The notes under the pieces were generated by a model. It was not told the origin of the DNA. It searched no databases and saw nothing but the letters and a program-made list of their open reading frames with translations. 64,000 nucleotides of DNA from Streptomyces sp. MZ04. GTDB taxonomy: Bacteria > Actinomycetota > Actinomycetes > Streptomycetales > Streptomycetaceae. Position 1 is the stretch's first letter. Each line of letters begins with the position of its first letter. The stretch covers positions 16,373-80,372 of the forward strand of contig NZ_SRIC01000008.1 in the NCBI RefSeq assembly GCF_004684775.1, written 5' to 3'. Positions 50,563 through 60,640 of the stretch are shown here, one piece after another. The translations under genes were made by a program, and so were the position numbers.

Positions 50563-51411
50563 TCACCTCGCCTGGGCATGGCGTGCCTCAAGACGGCGCA
50601 CCAGGAAGCCGAGTGGGACGGTGACCAGCAGATAGCACAGTCCGGCCACGAAGATCGGCGTCGTGTTGGCCGTCTCGCTCGCCAGGTCCCGGCCGAACTT
50701 GGTCAGTTCACGGGTCTGCAGGGACACCCCGAGGAACAGCACCAGTGAGGAGTCCTTGAACAGCAGCACCAATTCGTTGGTGAGAGGCGGCACGATGATC
50801 CGGAATGCCTGCGGGATCACGATCGATCGCATGGCCAGGGCCTGTGACATGCCGAGCGTCCGGGCGGCCTCCAACTGGCCGCGGGGTACCGCCTGGATGC
50901 CGGCACGTATCGTCTCGGCCATGTACGCGGCGGCCACCAGGCCGAGTGCGACGGCGACTTGACCGTACGCCCCGCCCGGTATCACCACCCCGGGGAAGGC
51001 GAGCGGCACCCCGACGCCGATGAAGATGAAGATGAGCAGCGCGGGCAGGCCGCGGAAGACCTCGATGTACAGCGCCGCGAGCCAACGGTAGGGGGCGACC
51101 GACGACAGCCGCATCAGGGCGATGACCAGGCCAAGCACGAGACCGACGCCGAACCCGGACAGGGTGTACAGCACCGTATTGGCCAGTGCCACGGTGAGCA
51201 GCTCGGGGAACATTTGCTCGGCCACCGACAGTTGCAGGAACTGCTCCTGGAGCTGGTTCCAGTCGGCGAGCCCGGCGGCAGCCGCCACGGCGGCGAGGAG
51301 GCCCACGTACTGCGCCGTGCGCACCAGACTCCGCCGGCGCCGCAGCGAGAGGCGGCGACGGGCGGTGCGGGTCGGTGGCCGCGCGTCCGTAAGGGGTGTC
51401 TGGGTGCTCAC
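50563..51411 (-). CDS. Polar amino-acid ABC importer permease (GlnP/GltK-like)
   Basis: A 282-residue permease with five to six hydrophobic helices and the EAA loop QLEAARTLGMSQALAMRSIVIPQAFRI (~188-214) that contacts the ATPase. It lacks a fused substrate-binding domain; the separate binding protein overlaps its start by 4 nt. GTG at 51411 is chosen by that overlap. The VELRGLPALLIFIF-like segment EVFRGLPALLIFIFIGVG is typical of the HisM family. Confidence 0.92.
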   Translation of the reverse strand: MSTQTPLTDARPPTRTARRRLSLRRRRSLVRTAQYVGLLAAVAAAAGLADWNQLQEQFLQLSVAEQMFPELLTVALANTVLYTLSGFGVGLVLGLVIALMRLSSVAPYRWLAALYIEVFRGLPALLIFIFIGVGVPLAFPGVVIPGGAYGQVAVALGLVAAAYMAETIRAGIQAVPRGQLEAARTLGMSQALAMRSIVIPQAFRIIVPPLTNELVLLFKDSSLVLFLGVSLQTRELTKFGRDLASETANTTPIFVAGLCYLLVTVPLGFLVRRLEARHAQAR

Positions 51412-52241
51412 CGGGCATCGGCTCCTTCGGGCATCGGGCCGATCCACTGCTCGTAGAGCTTCTTGTACGTCCCGTCCTTCTTGGACCGCGTGATGGCCTT
51501 GTCGATCGAGGCCAACAGCTTCGGGTTGCCGCCCTTCTTCACGGCGAAGCCGTAGTGCTCACCGGTGGCGACAGTGCCGACCAGCTTGAACTTGGCCGCG
51601 TTCGCGGGGTCCTTGAGCCAGTTCGCGACGACCGGGTAGTCCTGGATGATCACGTCCACCTGACCGGTGCGCAGGCCGTTGAGCTCGGCGTCCGAGCTTT
51701 CGAAGGACTGCGGGTCGAGGCCCTTGCCGTGCGCGGTCTCCTCGCCGGTGGTCGAAGACTGCGAACCCAGCTTCAACTTCTTGGACTTGACGTCGCCGAG
51801 GCTCTTCGCGGCGACGCCCTTGCGGGCAAGGAGTGCCTGGTCGGCATCGAAGTAGGGGACGGAGAAGTCGAGATGCTTCTTGCGCTCGTCGGTGATGGTC
51901 ATGCCCGCGGCGGCCACATCGCAGACACCGGCGTTGAGGTCCGCGCCGGTCTTGATGGTCTCGAAGGACTTGTCCACGATCTGCTGTTTCACGCCGATTT
52001 CTTCGGCGACGAGATCGATCATGTCGACGTCGAACCCGACGACTTTGCCGTTCTTCTCCGACTGGAACGGCGCGTACGGCAGATGCGTGCAGGTGGTGAG
52101 CTGGTCGGCGGTGACGAGGCGGACGCCGTCCGCCGTGGTGGTGGCCTCGCCGCCCTTGCTGCATGCGGTGACGGCGACGGCCGTGCTCACGGCCAGGGCG
52201 AACGGGACGGTACGGTGCAGGAGACTTCCGCGGAACGGCAC
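51408..52241 (-). CDS. Extracellular amino-acid-binding lipoprotein (ABC importer)
   Basis: A 277-residue type 3 solute-binding protein. N-terminal signal peptide with lipobox-like VAVTACSKGG (Cys ~24). The mature part has YAPFQSEKNGKVVGFDVDMIDLVAEEIG, CDVAAAGMTITDERKKHLDFSVPYFDADQALL and a C-terminal KDGTYKKLYEQWIG, typical of GlnH/FliY-type proteins binding polar amino acids. GTG at 52241 after AAGGGG. Confidence 0.92.
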   Translation of the reverse strand: MPFRGSLLHRTVPFALAVSTAVAVTACSKGGEATTTADGVRLVTADQLTTCTHLPYAPFQSEKNGKVVGFDVDMIDLVAEEIGVKQQIVDKSFETIKTGADLNAGVCDVAAAGMTITDERKKHLDFSVPYFDADQALLARKGVAAKSLGDVKSKKLKLGSQSSTTGEETAHGKGLDPQSFESSDAELNGLRTGQVDVIIQDYPVVANWLKDPANAAKFKLVGTVATGEHYGFAVKKGGNPKLLASIDKAITRSKKDGTYKKLYEQWIGPMPEGADAR

Positions 52242-52698
52242 GGTGCTACCCCTTCGGGAGTGGGAGGGACATACGGGCGATGAGTCGCGGCAAACACCCG
52301 AACAGAGGCAACTAAGCAGGTCAGAGCCATGGTTGCGGCCTTCGGTCGGGTGGAATTGCGGGTCGGCACACCCTGCACCGACCCACCATGGAAAGTCCAG
52401 TGCTGATCTTGTGAATTCCCTGGTGCAGGGCAGCAGTCCGGCGACGGCCTCAGGATGCCGAAGGTGGCGGCCCGTGGGAGCCGACAGGGGGTACGCCACA
52501 TCCGCTCCGTCTCGTCACCCCAGGTTCACGGCACACCCCCCTATTCGCGGCCTTCAGCCGAAGGGCCTCGGCCTGCCGGGCAGGGGTCCAGCGGCAGCGT
52601 ACTTCCGCGTATGGCGTCGTACGGGTGTCAACGGTGCTTCACAACTCCGAACCAGAATCCTGCAATACCGGCTTAGGGGGCTGCTCCTGTGTGTCCCC
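52242..52698. other. Intergenic stretch, no gene recognised
   Basis: About 450 bp upstream of the binding-protein gene. Short frames exist on both strands, but none shows a coding pattern or family motif. It should contain the promoter of the amino-acid importer operon. Confidence 0.5.
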
Positions 52699-52980
52699 TT
52701 ACTGGGGCGGGAGGTCGATACGGCGGTCGGCCCAGCGGTTACCACGGGTGGGGCCCTGGTTCACGATCAGGACCGGGGTACGAGACTGGGCCGCCTGGCG
52801 AATGAATCGGAGCCCGGACATGACCGTCAGGGAAGAACCCAGCACGAGCAAGGCGGCCGCCTCGCCGACAAGGCCCCGGCACGCCGTTACCCGCTGGGGC
52901 GGCACGTTCTCACCGAAGAACACGACGTCCGGGTTGAGGACCCCGGTTCCGCAGGCGGTGCACGCCACCACTCGGAACTC
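52699..52980 (-). pseudogene. Sir2-family deacylase, C-terminal fragment
   Basis: VVACTACGTGVLNPDVVFFGENVPP matches the zinc-ribbon-to-NPDVVFFGE core of Sir2 proteins, followed by LLVLGSSLTVMSGLRF and PVLIVNQGPT. The NAD-binding N-terminal half (GAGxSxxSGIPDFR) is absent; upstream sequence in the frame is unrelated. A truncated relic. Confidence 0.75.
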
Positions 52981-53267
52981 GCGGACCGCCCCATTCCACC
53001 GACTGCAGTAGCACAGGCCAGTCTCCGCGCCAACGCGCCCGCCCACGTGCAGCCGCTTGCCTTGACGCTGAGACTTGCAGGTCGTGCCTTGTACCTCGTT
53101 CGCGTTGAAACGCCGACGCCTGGGGAGGTCAAGCGGCCGGGCCGGGAACAGCCAGTCCTGTCGTGACGGTTGCATCGACCGAGGGGCCGGCGCCGCGGGG
53201 CCCCAGGGATCGCGGTACGCCCGTCGCGCACTCGGACCAAGACGTATTTCCGCAGGAGGAATGATTC

Positions 53268-54101
53268 ATGACTGACCGGCCCTTGACGCTCATGGCCGTA
53301 CACGCCCACCCCGACGACGAGGCCACCGGAACCGGAGGGATCCTCGCGCGGTACGCGGCGGAAGGCATCCGCACGGTTCTCGTGACGTGTACCGACGGCG
53401 GTTGCGGTGACGGACCGGAGGGTGTCAAGCCGGGCGATCCCGGGCACGATCCGGCGGCCGTCGCCTCGATGCGCCGTCAAGAACTCCAGGAGAGCTGTGA
53501 CGTCTTGCAGGTCAGCGATCTGGAGACGCTGGACTATGCCGACTCCGGGATGATGGGCTGGCCGAGCAACGACGCCCCCGGGTCCTTCTGGCAGACCCCC
53601 GTGGAGGAAGGCGCCGCCCGGCTCGCGGACCTCATGCGGCACTACCGGCCCGATGTGGTCGTCACCTACGACGAGAACGGCTTTTACGGCCACCCCGACC
53701 ACATCCAGGCCCACCGCATCACGATGGCGGCGCTGGAGATGACCGACCTGGCACCGAAGGTGTACTGGACGACGATGCCCCGCTCGGGGATGCAGCGGTT
53801 CGGCGAGATCATGCGCGAGTTCCATCCGGACATGCCGGAGCCGGATCCTGCCGAGGCCGCCGCGATGGCCGAGATCGGCCTCCCCGACGACGAGATCACC
53901 ACGTGGGTGGACACCACCGCGTTCAGTGGCCAGAAGTTCGACGCGCTGGCCGCGCACGCCAGTCAGGGCGAGAACATCTTCTTCCTCAAGATGGGCAAGG
54001 AGAGGTTCGGCGAGTTGATGGGCGTGGAGACCTTCGTACGCGTCAAGGACGCCACCGGCGCGGCCGCACCCGAGAACGATCTCTTCACCGGACTGCGCTG
54101 A
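53268..54101 (+). CDS. PIG-L family amidase (mycothiol-conjugate-amidase-like)
   Basis: A 277-residue LmbE-type zinc hydrolase: AVHAHPDDEATGTGGILARYA (~10-30) and YDENGFYGHPDHIQAHRIT (~129-147) hold the metal ligands. Length and the VTCTDGGCGDGP segment resemble Mca/MshB enzymes acting on mycothiol or its S-conjugates. ATG at 53268 follows GCAGGAGGAATGATTC. It is monocistronic; there is no clear tie to the cluster. Confidence 0.85.
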   Translation: MTDRPLTLMAVHAHPDDEATGTGGILARYAAEGIRTVLVTCTDGGCGDGPEGVKPGDPGHDPAAVASMRRQELQESCDVLQVSDLETLDYADSGMMGWPSNDAPGSFWQTPVEEGAARLADLMRHYRPDVVVTYDENGFYGHPDHIQAHRITMAALEMTDLAPKVYWTTMPRSGMQRFGEIMREFHPDMPEPDPAEAAAMAEIGLPDDEITTWVDTTAFSGQKFDALAAHASQGENIFFLKMGKERFGELMGVETFVRVKDATGAAAPENDLFTGLR

Positions 54102-54338
54102 TCCGCCCGTCCGACCGGGGCCCGCGAAAGCTCATCGGCCGCACGGCGCGATCGAGCGGGCACACCCGGAGCCTTGTCCGCGCGAGTTCCGCTCCAGCAG
54201 CCCGTCCGCGCTGCCCAGTCGAAGGGGGCTGACTGAGCTCACCGGGCTCCTGTCGTCCGGTCGGCGGCCTCGGTCGCCGGGTTCCGGGCGCGGGCCCTGC
54301 GCCTCTCCGCCACGGCCGGCGTGCGGGAGCTGTTCTGT

Positions 54339-55367
54339 ATGGTCGTGGACTTTTCGAGCAGCCTCCCGGAGTCTGTTCGCGTGGACTCGCCGCTGACCAC
54401 CTATCTGCTGCCTGCCGTCCTCGCCGTGATCATGTTCGGTCTCGGACTCGGCCTGTCTGTGGCCGACTTCCGCAGGATCGCGGCGTATCCGCGGCCTGTG
54501 GCCGTCGCGCTCGTCTGCCAGCTGGTGCTGCTGCCCGCCGCCTGTCTGGGCCTGGTGCTGGCCTTCGACCTGAGTCCCGCGCCGGCCGTCGGCATGATGC
54601 TGCTCGCGGCCTCTCCCGGCGGCACGATGGCCAATATCTTCAGCCATCTCTTCGGCGGCGACGTCGCCCTCAACGTCACGCTGACCGCCATCAATTCGGT
54701 CATCGCCGTCGTCACGCTGCCGATCGTCGTGAATCTCTCCCTCGACCACTTCATGACCGGCACGGACGAGGCGCTGGGACTGCGCTTCGACAAGACACTG
54801 CAGGTCTTCCTCGTCGTGCTGGTGCCGGTCGCGGCGGGAATGCTGGTCCGACACCGCCGTCCGGACTTCGCGGAGCGCTCGACGCGGATGGTCAAGGTGA
54901 CGGCGGTTGCCGTGCTCGTCGGCGTCATCATCGCCGCGCTTGCCGCCGAGCGTGAGAACGTGCTCGGCTATCTCGCCGACGTCGGCCTTGTCGTCTTCCT
55001 TTTCGGCGCGATCTCCCTGACCATCGGCTACGGCGCGACCCGGCTTGCCCGCGGCGACCACCGGCAGTCCGTCGCCACCTGCTTCGAGATCGGCATGCAC
55101 AACACCACGCTGTCGATGGCGATCGCCCTCAGCCCCTCGCTCCTTGACAGCACCCGGATGGCCATCCCCTCGGCGGTGTACGCGGTGGTGATGTTCGTCA
55201 TGGCCCTGACCGCCGGCTTCCTGCTGCGCCGCATCGCCCCGGCCGAGGCTGCCGCCGTCAGCGCGGGAGCACCTCCGGCGTCCGCCTCCGAGAGCCGGAC
55301 GCGGAGCAAGCGGGTGGGCCCGCGGTGGCCACGGAGACGGCCTGCAATCGGCCGGGAGAAGCTGTAA
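54339..55367 (+). CDS. Bile acid:sodium symporter family (BASS) transporter
   Basis: A ~342-residue membrane protein with 9-10 hydrophobic helices. LLAASPGGTMANIFSHLFGGDVALNVTLTAINSV is the conserved crossover helix; CFEIGMHNTTLSMAIAL is the second. Such transporters carry organic anions with Na+. Start uncertain (ATG 54321 or 54339, or GTG near 54382). The Arg-rich C-terminus is unusually long. Confidence 0.85.
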   Translation: MVVDFSSSLPESVRVDSPLTTYLLPAVLAVIMFGLGLGLSVADFRRIAAYPRPVAVALVCQLVLLPAACLGLVLAFDLSPAPAVGMMLLAASPGGTMANIFSHLFGGDVALNVTLTAINSVIAVVTLPIVVNLSLDHFMTGTDEALGLRFDKTLQVFLVVLVPVAAGMLVRHRRPDFAERSTRMVKVTAVAVLVGVIIAALAAERENVLGYLADVGLVVFLFGAISLTIGYGATRLARGDHRQSVATCFEIGMHNTTLSMAIALSPSLLDSTRMAIPSAVYAVVMFVMALTAGFLLRRIAPAEAAAVSAGAPPASASESRTRSKRVGPRWPRRRPAIGREKL

Positions 55368-55430
55368 CCCCGGCGATCGGGTCCGGCGACATCGTGACTC
55401 ACGGCCACAGGGTGACCACGGGGGCGAGGG

Positions 55431-55628
55431 GTGGGCTGCGACGAGAGAGCTCATGCGGCGGCTCTCGACGGAGAGTACGAGTGGCTCGTGACGCACGGCG
55501 ACCTGCAGATCGCCCACGTGTTCGTCGACGGGGACGAGATCACCGGCATCGTCGACTGGTCCGAGGCGGGCCCCTCAGTTCGCCGACGAGCAACCATCGC
55601 TCGTGCGGACCGGCTTGCTCCTCGATGA
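55431..55628 (+). pseudogene. Aminoglycoside-phosphotransferase-family fragment
   Basis: WLVTHGDLQIAHVFVDGDEITGIVDWSEAG contains the catalytic-loop HGDLQ and metal-binding IVDWSEA motifs of APH/choline-kinase-fold enzymes. Nothing of the N-lobe precedes it and the frame is lost soon after, so it is a relic ~65 codons long. Confidence 0.7.
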
Positions 55629-55774
55629 GCAGGTCAACCTGGACACGCACGCCTGGACCGCATGGTCGGACCTGAGCTTGCTGCCAGACCCGGTTGAGCC
55701 GCCACAGTTGCCGGCCGTGCTCGGCACCCTGGTGCCAGACGGTCCGTGGCGTGATCGGGATCGTGCATGACGGG

Positions 55775-56333
55775 CGGTCACAGCGCCTGCTGTATGAGGG
55801 TAGGTGAGTCGGTCGGTCGACTCGTAGCGGACAGCGAGCTTGTCGTACCTGGTCGCGACGCCTCGTGCCTGCTTGTTCCGGCCGGGTGCGGGGGGCGACG
55901 ACCGCCGATCCGGGGGACACGGATTCGGTCCATCACCTGCTCGAAGACGGGTGCGTCGCCCCGCTGGCCGACGGTGATGACGGCTGCGAGGACATGGAAG
56001 GAGGCGTCGACGGCGAGGTGAATCTTGGTGGTCGGCCCGCCGCGCGAGCGCCCCGGGCCGTGGTCGTCCGGCTCGGCCGCGAGGCCGTTCGGACGCGTCC
56101 GGCCCGGATCGGCAGCCCCTTTTTGCGGGCCCCGGCGGCACGCTGGTGGGCCCGGCAGACAGTGGAGTCGACCGAGACTTCCCACTCGATGACCCCCTCG
56201 GTATCCGCCTTGACCAGCAACTTCTTCAGGACACCTGCCGCCGATCCCTCGGAGGTCGGCCCATCTTCGGTATCGGCGGCAAGTCCGCTTCCAGCCGCTC
56301 CCACTGCGTATCCGTCAGATCGCCACGAGGCAT
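55775..56333 (-). pseudogene. IS5-family-type transposase remnant
   Basis: The minus strand starts with ATG at 56333, MPRGDLTDTQWERLEADLPP, the usual IS5-group N-terminus. It then hits a stop and continues in other frames: EWEVSVDSTVCRAHQ (first DDE Asp), GRSRGGPTTKIHLAVDASFHVLAAVITVGQRGDAPVFEQVMDRIRVPR (second Asp region) and GVATRYDKLAVRYE (C-terminal). At least two frameshifts make it non-functional. I could not define terminal inverted repeats. A further frame to ~55540 may be flanking relic. Confidence 0.8.
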
Positions 56334-56345
56334 CTCAACCACGCC

Positions 56346-57188
56346 CTAGTGCAGTGTCTGCGCCCCGATCACCGAAAGCAGCGACAGCTTCTCGGCGCTC
56401 TCGCTGCCGGGAATCGCCGTATGGACGAGCAGGAAGTGCGACTGGTTCGGATCGAGCAGCGTCTGGCAGGTCAACTCCAGTGCGCCGACCTCGGGGTGGA
56501 CGAAGCGCTTCACCTCGTGGGGACGGATGCCGATCTCGTGCTCGTCCCACACCTTGCGGAACTCGTCGCTCTGTTCGAGCAGCAGATCGGCCAGGTGCGC
56601 CGCCCGCGACTCAGGACCGCGCAGCGTGAGGATGCCGCGCAGGCCCGATGCGAACATGCGGGTGAGGAACGGATGGTCCTCGGGAGCGTACAGCGCCCGC
56701 GTGGCCGGGTCGGTGAACCAGCGGTAGCCGAGGCTGCGGGCCGGGCCACTGAAGGATGTCAGGTCGCCCGTGAGCGCGACACCGACCGGTGTCTGCCGCA
56801 GGGTCTCGCCGAGTTCGGTGACGATCTCCGCGGGGGTGTCGTGCAGCCGGTCGAAGATGCGCAGCATGCCGGGGCTGATGTGCTCGCTGACGGCGCCCCG
56901 TACGGGCGGGTTGTGTCCGGCCAGCCGGAACAGGTGGTCCCGCTCGTCCAGGGACAGCCGCAGGCCCTGTGCGATGGCGGCGATCATCTGCTCCGAGGGC
57001 TGGGGTCCGCGTTCCCTTTCGAGGCGCGCGTAGTAGTCGGCCGACATGTGGCACAGCGCGGCCACCTCCTCCCGCCGCAGCCCGCTGGTCCTGCGGCGGC
57101 TGCCGCGCGGCAGGCCGACGTCCTCGGGCTGCAGCGCCTCCCTGCGACGCCGGAGAAACTCCGCCAGGCCGGCCCGGTCGATCAGCAT
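56346..57188 (-). CDS. XRE-family regulator with MmyB-like ligand-binding domain
   Basis: A 280-residue protein: N-terminal [17 protein letters not shown]...[28 protein letters not shown], the HTH typical of the Streptomyces XRE/MmyB group, then a PAS-like domain ([14 protein letters not shown], ... [28 protein letters not shown]) that in MmyB binds a fatty acid. It diverges from an SDR gene 165 bp away, a common regulator-target layout in streptomycetes. Confidence 0.9.
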   Translation of the reverse strand: MLIDRAGLAEFLRRRREALQPEDVGLPRGSRRRTSGLRREEVAALCHMSADYYARLERERGPQPSEQMIAAIAQGLRLSLDERDHLFRLAGHNPPVRGAVSEHISPGMLRIFDRLHDTPAEIVTELGETLRQTPVGVALTGDLTSFSGPARSLGYRWFTDPATRALYAPEDHPFLTRMFASGLRGILTLRGPESRAAHLADLLLEQSDEFRKVWDEHEIGIRPHEVKRFVHPEVGALELTCQTLLDPNQSHFLLVHTAIPGSESAEKLSLLSVIGAQTLH

Positions 57189-57352
57189 GCGTTCCTCCGT
57201 CGCAGATCCACCCGCACTCTTCCTTCGCGTATGCACCTTTGTACCGGCGGCGTACCGCGGTATCCACGCCTCATCGATCCCCCCTTCAGGGCCGCAGGAC
57301 CGCCCTTCGCCGGGGAATGATGATCAGTGGGCACCATCGCCGAGGAGTGAAC

Positions 57353-58297
57353 ATGCCACGCACACCCATCGACCTCACCGTCCCCGACCTGTCCGGCAAG
57401 CGCGCCGTCGTGACCGGCGCCAGCGACGGCATCGGGCTCGGCCTCGCCACGCGGCTCGCCGCGGCGGGGGCCGAAGTGCTCCTGCCCGTACGCAACCCGC
57501 ACAAGGGCGAGGCCGCGATCGGCACGATCCGTCGAACGGCCCCCGACGCGAACGTGTCGCTCCGCGAGCTCGACCTGTCCTCGCTCGACTCCGTCGCCGC
57601 CCTCGGCGGGACCCTGCGCGAGGAGGGCCGGCCGATCCATCTGCTCATCAACAACGCCGGCGTCATGACTCCGCCCGACCGGCAGACGACCGCCGACAGT
57701 TTCGAGCTGCAATTCGGCACGAACCATCTCGGCCACTTCGCCCTGGTGGCCCATCTGCTGCCGCTGCTGCGCGCCGGCCGCGCGCGGGTGACCTCCCAGG
57801 TCAGCATCGCGGCGAACCAAGGAGCCATCAACTGGGACGACCTGAACTGGGAACGCTCGTACGATGGCATGAAGGCGTACAGCCAGTCGAAGATCGCGTT
57901 CGGGCTCTTCGGCCTCGAACTCGACCGGCGCAGCCAGGCCCACGGCTGGGGCATCACGAGCAACCTTTCCCATCCGGGAGTCGCCCCGACGAGTCTGCTC
58001 GCCGCACGCCCCGAGGTCGGCCGGAGCAAGGACACCATGGGTGTGCGCCTGATCCGGGCCCTGTCCGCCCGCGGCATCATCGTCGGGACGGTAGAGAGCG
58101 CGCAGTTTCCCGCCCTCCTCGCCGCCACCTCTCCCGACGCCAAGGGTGGCGGGTTCTACGGGCCGCGGGGACTCGGGCACATGGGCGGCCCTCCCGGAGA
58201 GCAGAAGCTCTACTCCCGGCTGCGCAGCGCAGAGGAGGCCCGGCGGATCTGGACCGCCTCGGAGAACCTCACCAAGGTCTCCTTCCAGACCGCGTAA
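57353..58297 (+). CDS. Short-chain dehydrogenase/reductase
   Basis: A 314-residue classical [16 protein letters not shown] (~21-33), NNAGVM (~100), NHLGHFAL and active-site YSQSK (~176-180). The retinol-dehydrogenase-like length and [10 protein letters not shown] are typical of actinobacterial SDRs paired with MmyB-type regulators. ATG at 57353 follows CGAGGAG. Substrate unknown. Confidence 0.9.
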   Translation: MPRTPIDLTVPDLSGKRAVVTGASDGIGLGLATRLAAAGAEVLLPVRNPHKGEAAIGTIRRTAPDANVSLRELDLSSLDSVAALGGTLREEGRPIHLLINNAGVMTPPDRQTTADSFELQFGTNHLGHFALVAHLLPLLRAGRARVTSQVSIAANQGAINWDDLNWERSYDGMKAYSQSKIAFGLFGLELDRRSQAHGWGITSNLSHPGVAPTSLLAARPEVGRSKDTMGVRLIRALSARGIIVGTVESAQFPALLAATSPDAKGGGFYGPRGLGHMGGPPGEQKLYSRLRSAEEARRIWTASENLTKVSFQTA

Positions 58298-58618
58298 CCC
58301 ACCCGAGGGGCACACGGTGGCGATGGCCGGCGACGGCAGCGACGGCACCAATGACACCCTCGTCCTGGGCCTCGCCCAGGTCGGGACCGCCATGGCCGGA
58401 CACCGCCGACCTGGTCCGTGCGGCGGACGACGACGTGCGCAGCCACGGCTCCTGGTACGGGCAGGAGTTCCGCGTGTGGCACGGCACCGACGACGGCCCG
58501 CCCGCGCACGTCCTCGGCCCGCAGGCCACCGCCGAGGCCCATGACCGGGCGGTCGACGCGCGACTGTCAGTGCCGAGTGCCAGGCTGGTGCCACACAGGA
58601 TCTGCGAAGGGAATCGCC
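58298..58618 (+). other. Frameshifted coding relic
   Basis: GTNDTLVLGLAQVGTAMAG in one frame and DTADLVRAADDDVRSHGSWYGQEF...AHDRAVDARL in the next look like parts of a former protein. No start, family or intact frame is visible. Confidence 0.35.
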
Positions 58619-59416
58619 GTGATCACCACTGACCTCGCTTCCGGCTCCCCCTGTTGGCTCGACCTCGGTGCCCCGGACGTCCGGTCCGCCGCGGCCTTCT
58701 ACGGCGCGGTGCTCGGCTGGGAGTACGAGTCCATGGGCGAGTCGGCGGACATGGATGGCGGGATGTTCAAGAAGGACGGCAAGACCGTCGCCGGGCTCGG
58801 CAAGCTCACCGAGGAGGGAGCGCGCTCGGCCTGGATGATCTACTACACCGTCACCGACGCGGACGCCACGACTCAGGCCGTGGAGCGCGCGGGCGGCACG
58901 GTGCGGGTGGCGCCGCGGGACCTCGACGACTGGGGTCGGATGGCGCAGTACAGCGACCCGCTGGGGAGCCAGTTCGCCGTCTGGCAGCCGGGGAAGAACG
59001 CGGGCTTCGAGCTGGCGGACGAGCCGGGCTCGCTGTCCTGGACCGAGCTGTACACGAGCGACGCCGAGGCCGCCAAGGTGTTCTACGGCGGTGTCTTCGG
59101 CTGGCAGTTCAGCGACACGGAGCTGCCGGGCGGCGGTGGCACGTACACCCTCATCACCCCCGCCGGGCTGGCTGAAGAGCGCATGCAGGGCGGCCTCATG
59201 CAGCTCCATACAGAGGACCTCGCGCTGGCGGGCGGGCGGCCGTACTGGCACCCGGTCTTCGCTGTCGCCGACTGCGACGCCGCGGTCGCGAAGGTCACCG
59301 AGAACGGAGGGAGCGTGCAGATGGGACCGGCGGACGCGGAGGGCGTCGGCCGCCTGGCCGTCTGCCTCGACCCGTCGAACGCGGACTTCGTGGTGCTCAC
59401 CCCGGCCCAGAGCTGA
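58619..59416 (+). CDS. Two-domain VOC (glyoxalase/bleomycin-resistance-fold) protein
   Basis: A 265-residue protein made of two VOC repeats: SPCWLDLGAPDVRSAAAFYGAVLGWEYE (~9-36) and GSLSWTELYTSDAEAAKVFYGGVFGWQFS (~137-165), each with GSQFAVWQP- or VCLDPSNADFVVL-type ends. This architecture is very common in Streptomyces; function is usually unknown (hydroxylase-like or drug binding). GTG at 58619 after GAAGGGAA. Confidence 0.88.
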   Translation: MITTDLASGSPCWLDLGAPDVRSAAAFYGAVLGWEYESMGESADMDGGMFKKDGKTVAGLGKLTEEGARSAWMIYYTVTDADATTQAVERAGGTVRVAPRDLDDWGRMAQYSDPLGSQFAVWQPGKNAGFELADEPGSLSWTELYTSDAEAAKVFYGGVFGWQFSDTELPGGGGTYTLITPAGLAEERMQGGLMQLHTEDLALAGGRPYWHPVFAVADCDAAVAKVTENGGSVQMGPADAEGVGRLAVCLDPSNADFVVLTPAQS

Positions 59417-59783
59417 GCCGACTGTCCGCCGGAGCGGCGGCTGGGGCATCAACCGGTCCAGGTCCGGTCGGCGACCTCCGGGAGGCCGGTGCCGTGGGTG
59501 CGGGTGCAGACGTGGTGGCGGGTGCGGGTGTCGGCGATGCGCACCCCGGACGTCCTCGCCGAGCAGGGTCACTAGCCGAGCAGGGTCACTACCGGCACCC
59601 GGTATCCCACCGGTGTCCGGTCGGCGCCAGGTCACCCACGTCAGCGTGGGATCGGCCGGCGGGTTGGCGGCTGGGATCGGGCGGCGGAGGTGTCACCTGA
59701 GTGGCCCAACCCGGCGGGTGCCGCGATCTGTGGAAGCCCCGCACCCTTGCGCCGGACGCGGCCCGTATAGTCCGCTGACCCGC
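59417..59783. other. Non-coding stretch with a short direct repeat
   Basis: No gene recognised in 367 bp. A direct repeat GCCGAGCAGGGTCACTA occurs twice in tandem near 59558-59592. Confidence 0.5.
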
Positions 59784-60319
59784 ATGAGGAAGAAGAGCAT
59801 GGCCGCAATGACGGCCGCCCTCGTCGCGGGGTCGCTTTTGACGGGCGTACCGAACACCGGTGCGCAGCCGAGGACCGCGGCGTCGATCTGGACACCGTGA
59901 CGATTCCGGAGTTACAGGCGCGCATGGCGGACGGTTCGCTGACCTCGGCGGCGCTTACCCGGGCCTACCTGCGGCGGATCGAGGACGTCGATCCCAAGAT
60001 TCACTCGGTGCTGCGCACCAGCCCGACGGCGCTGCGCCAGGCGGCCGCCAGCGACGCCAGGCACCGGCGCGGCAAGACCCTGGGGCCGCTGGACGGTATC
60101 CCCGTGCTGGTCAAGGACAATGTGAACACCCGTGGAATGCCGACGACCGCCGGATCGCTCGCGCTCGCCGGGAGCCCGCCCGGCACCGATGCCGCGCTGG
60201 TGACCCGGCTGCGGAGGGCGGGGGCGGTGATCCTCGGCAAGACCAATCTGTCCGAGTGGGCCAACTTCCGTGCTGCCAAGCCGACTTCGGGGTGGTCGGC
60301 GGTGGGCGGGGACTTCTAG
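59784..60319 (+). pseudogene. Secreted amidase-signature enzyme, truncated and frameshifted
   Basis: MRKKSMAAMTAALVAGSLLTG is a signal peptide in one frame. After a frameshift near 59880 the frame VDLDTVTIPELQARMADGSL...PLDGIPVLVKDNVNTRG (catalytic Lys region) continues to GKTNLSEWANFRA and stops at 60319. The Ser-cisSer part of the active site and the last ~300 residues are missing. Confidence 0.75.
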
Positions 60320-60397
60320 GTTCCGGAAGCGCACCCCCCCGCGACCCGCCGCCCGACCGGTGCGGCAGGGACGGTCACGCTCCCCTGGAGTGATCAA

Positions 60398-60540
60398 GTG
60401 GAACGTCGTAGTTTCCTGCGGAGCGGTCGTCGGCGGCACAGCAGCGGCATTCGGCTACACCCTCATGCAGGGCGCGGCCTACGCGGCACCGGCCCAGAAA
60501 GGTCCCGGCCCGTACGGAGCGCTTCCAGAGATTGAATGCC
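60398..60540 (+). pseudogene. PhoX-like Tat-exported protein, N-terminal relic
   Basis: VERRSFLRSG starts a Tat signal, which continues after a frameshift as GAVVGGTAAAFGYTLMQGAAYAAPAQ and GPGPYGALPE. This resembles the N-terminus of PhoX/DUF839 alkaline phosphatases; the rest is gone. Confidence 0.5.
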
Positions 60541-60640
60541 GACCTGTCGCGATCATTGGTCGTGTCCCGGGCGCGAGGGCACTGGCTGGCGCATAGCGTG
60601 AAAGCGACAGAAATCCGCCGGAACCGGAGGTTCTCTCGCG

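Noticed and set aside
55775..56333. Active insertion sequence that could have moved the cluster
   Set aside because: The transposase is interrupted by several frameshifts, and it lies 7 kb outside the cluster border.
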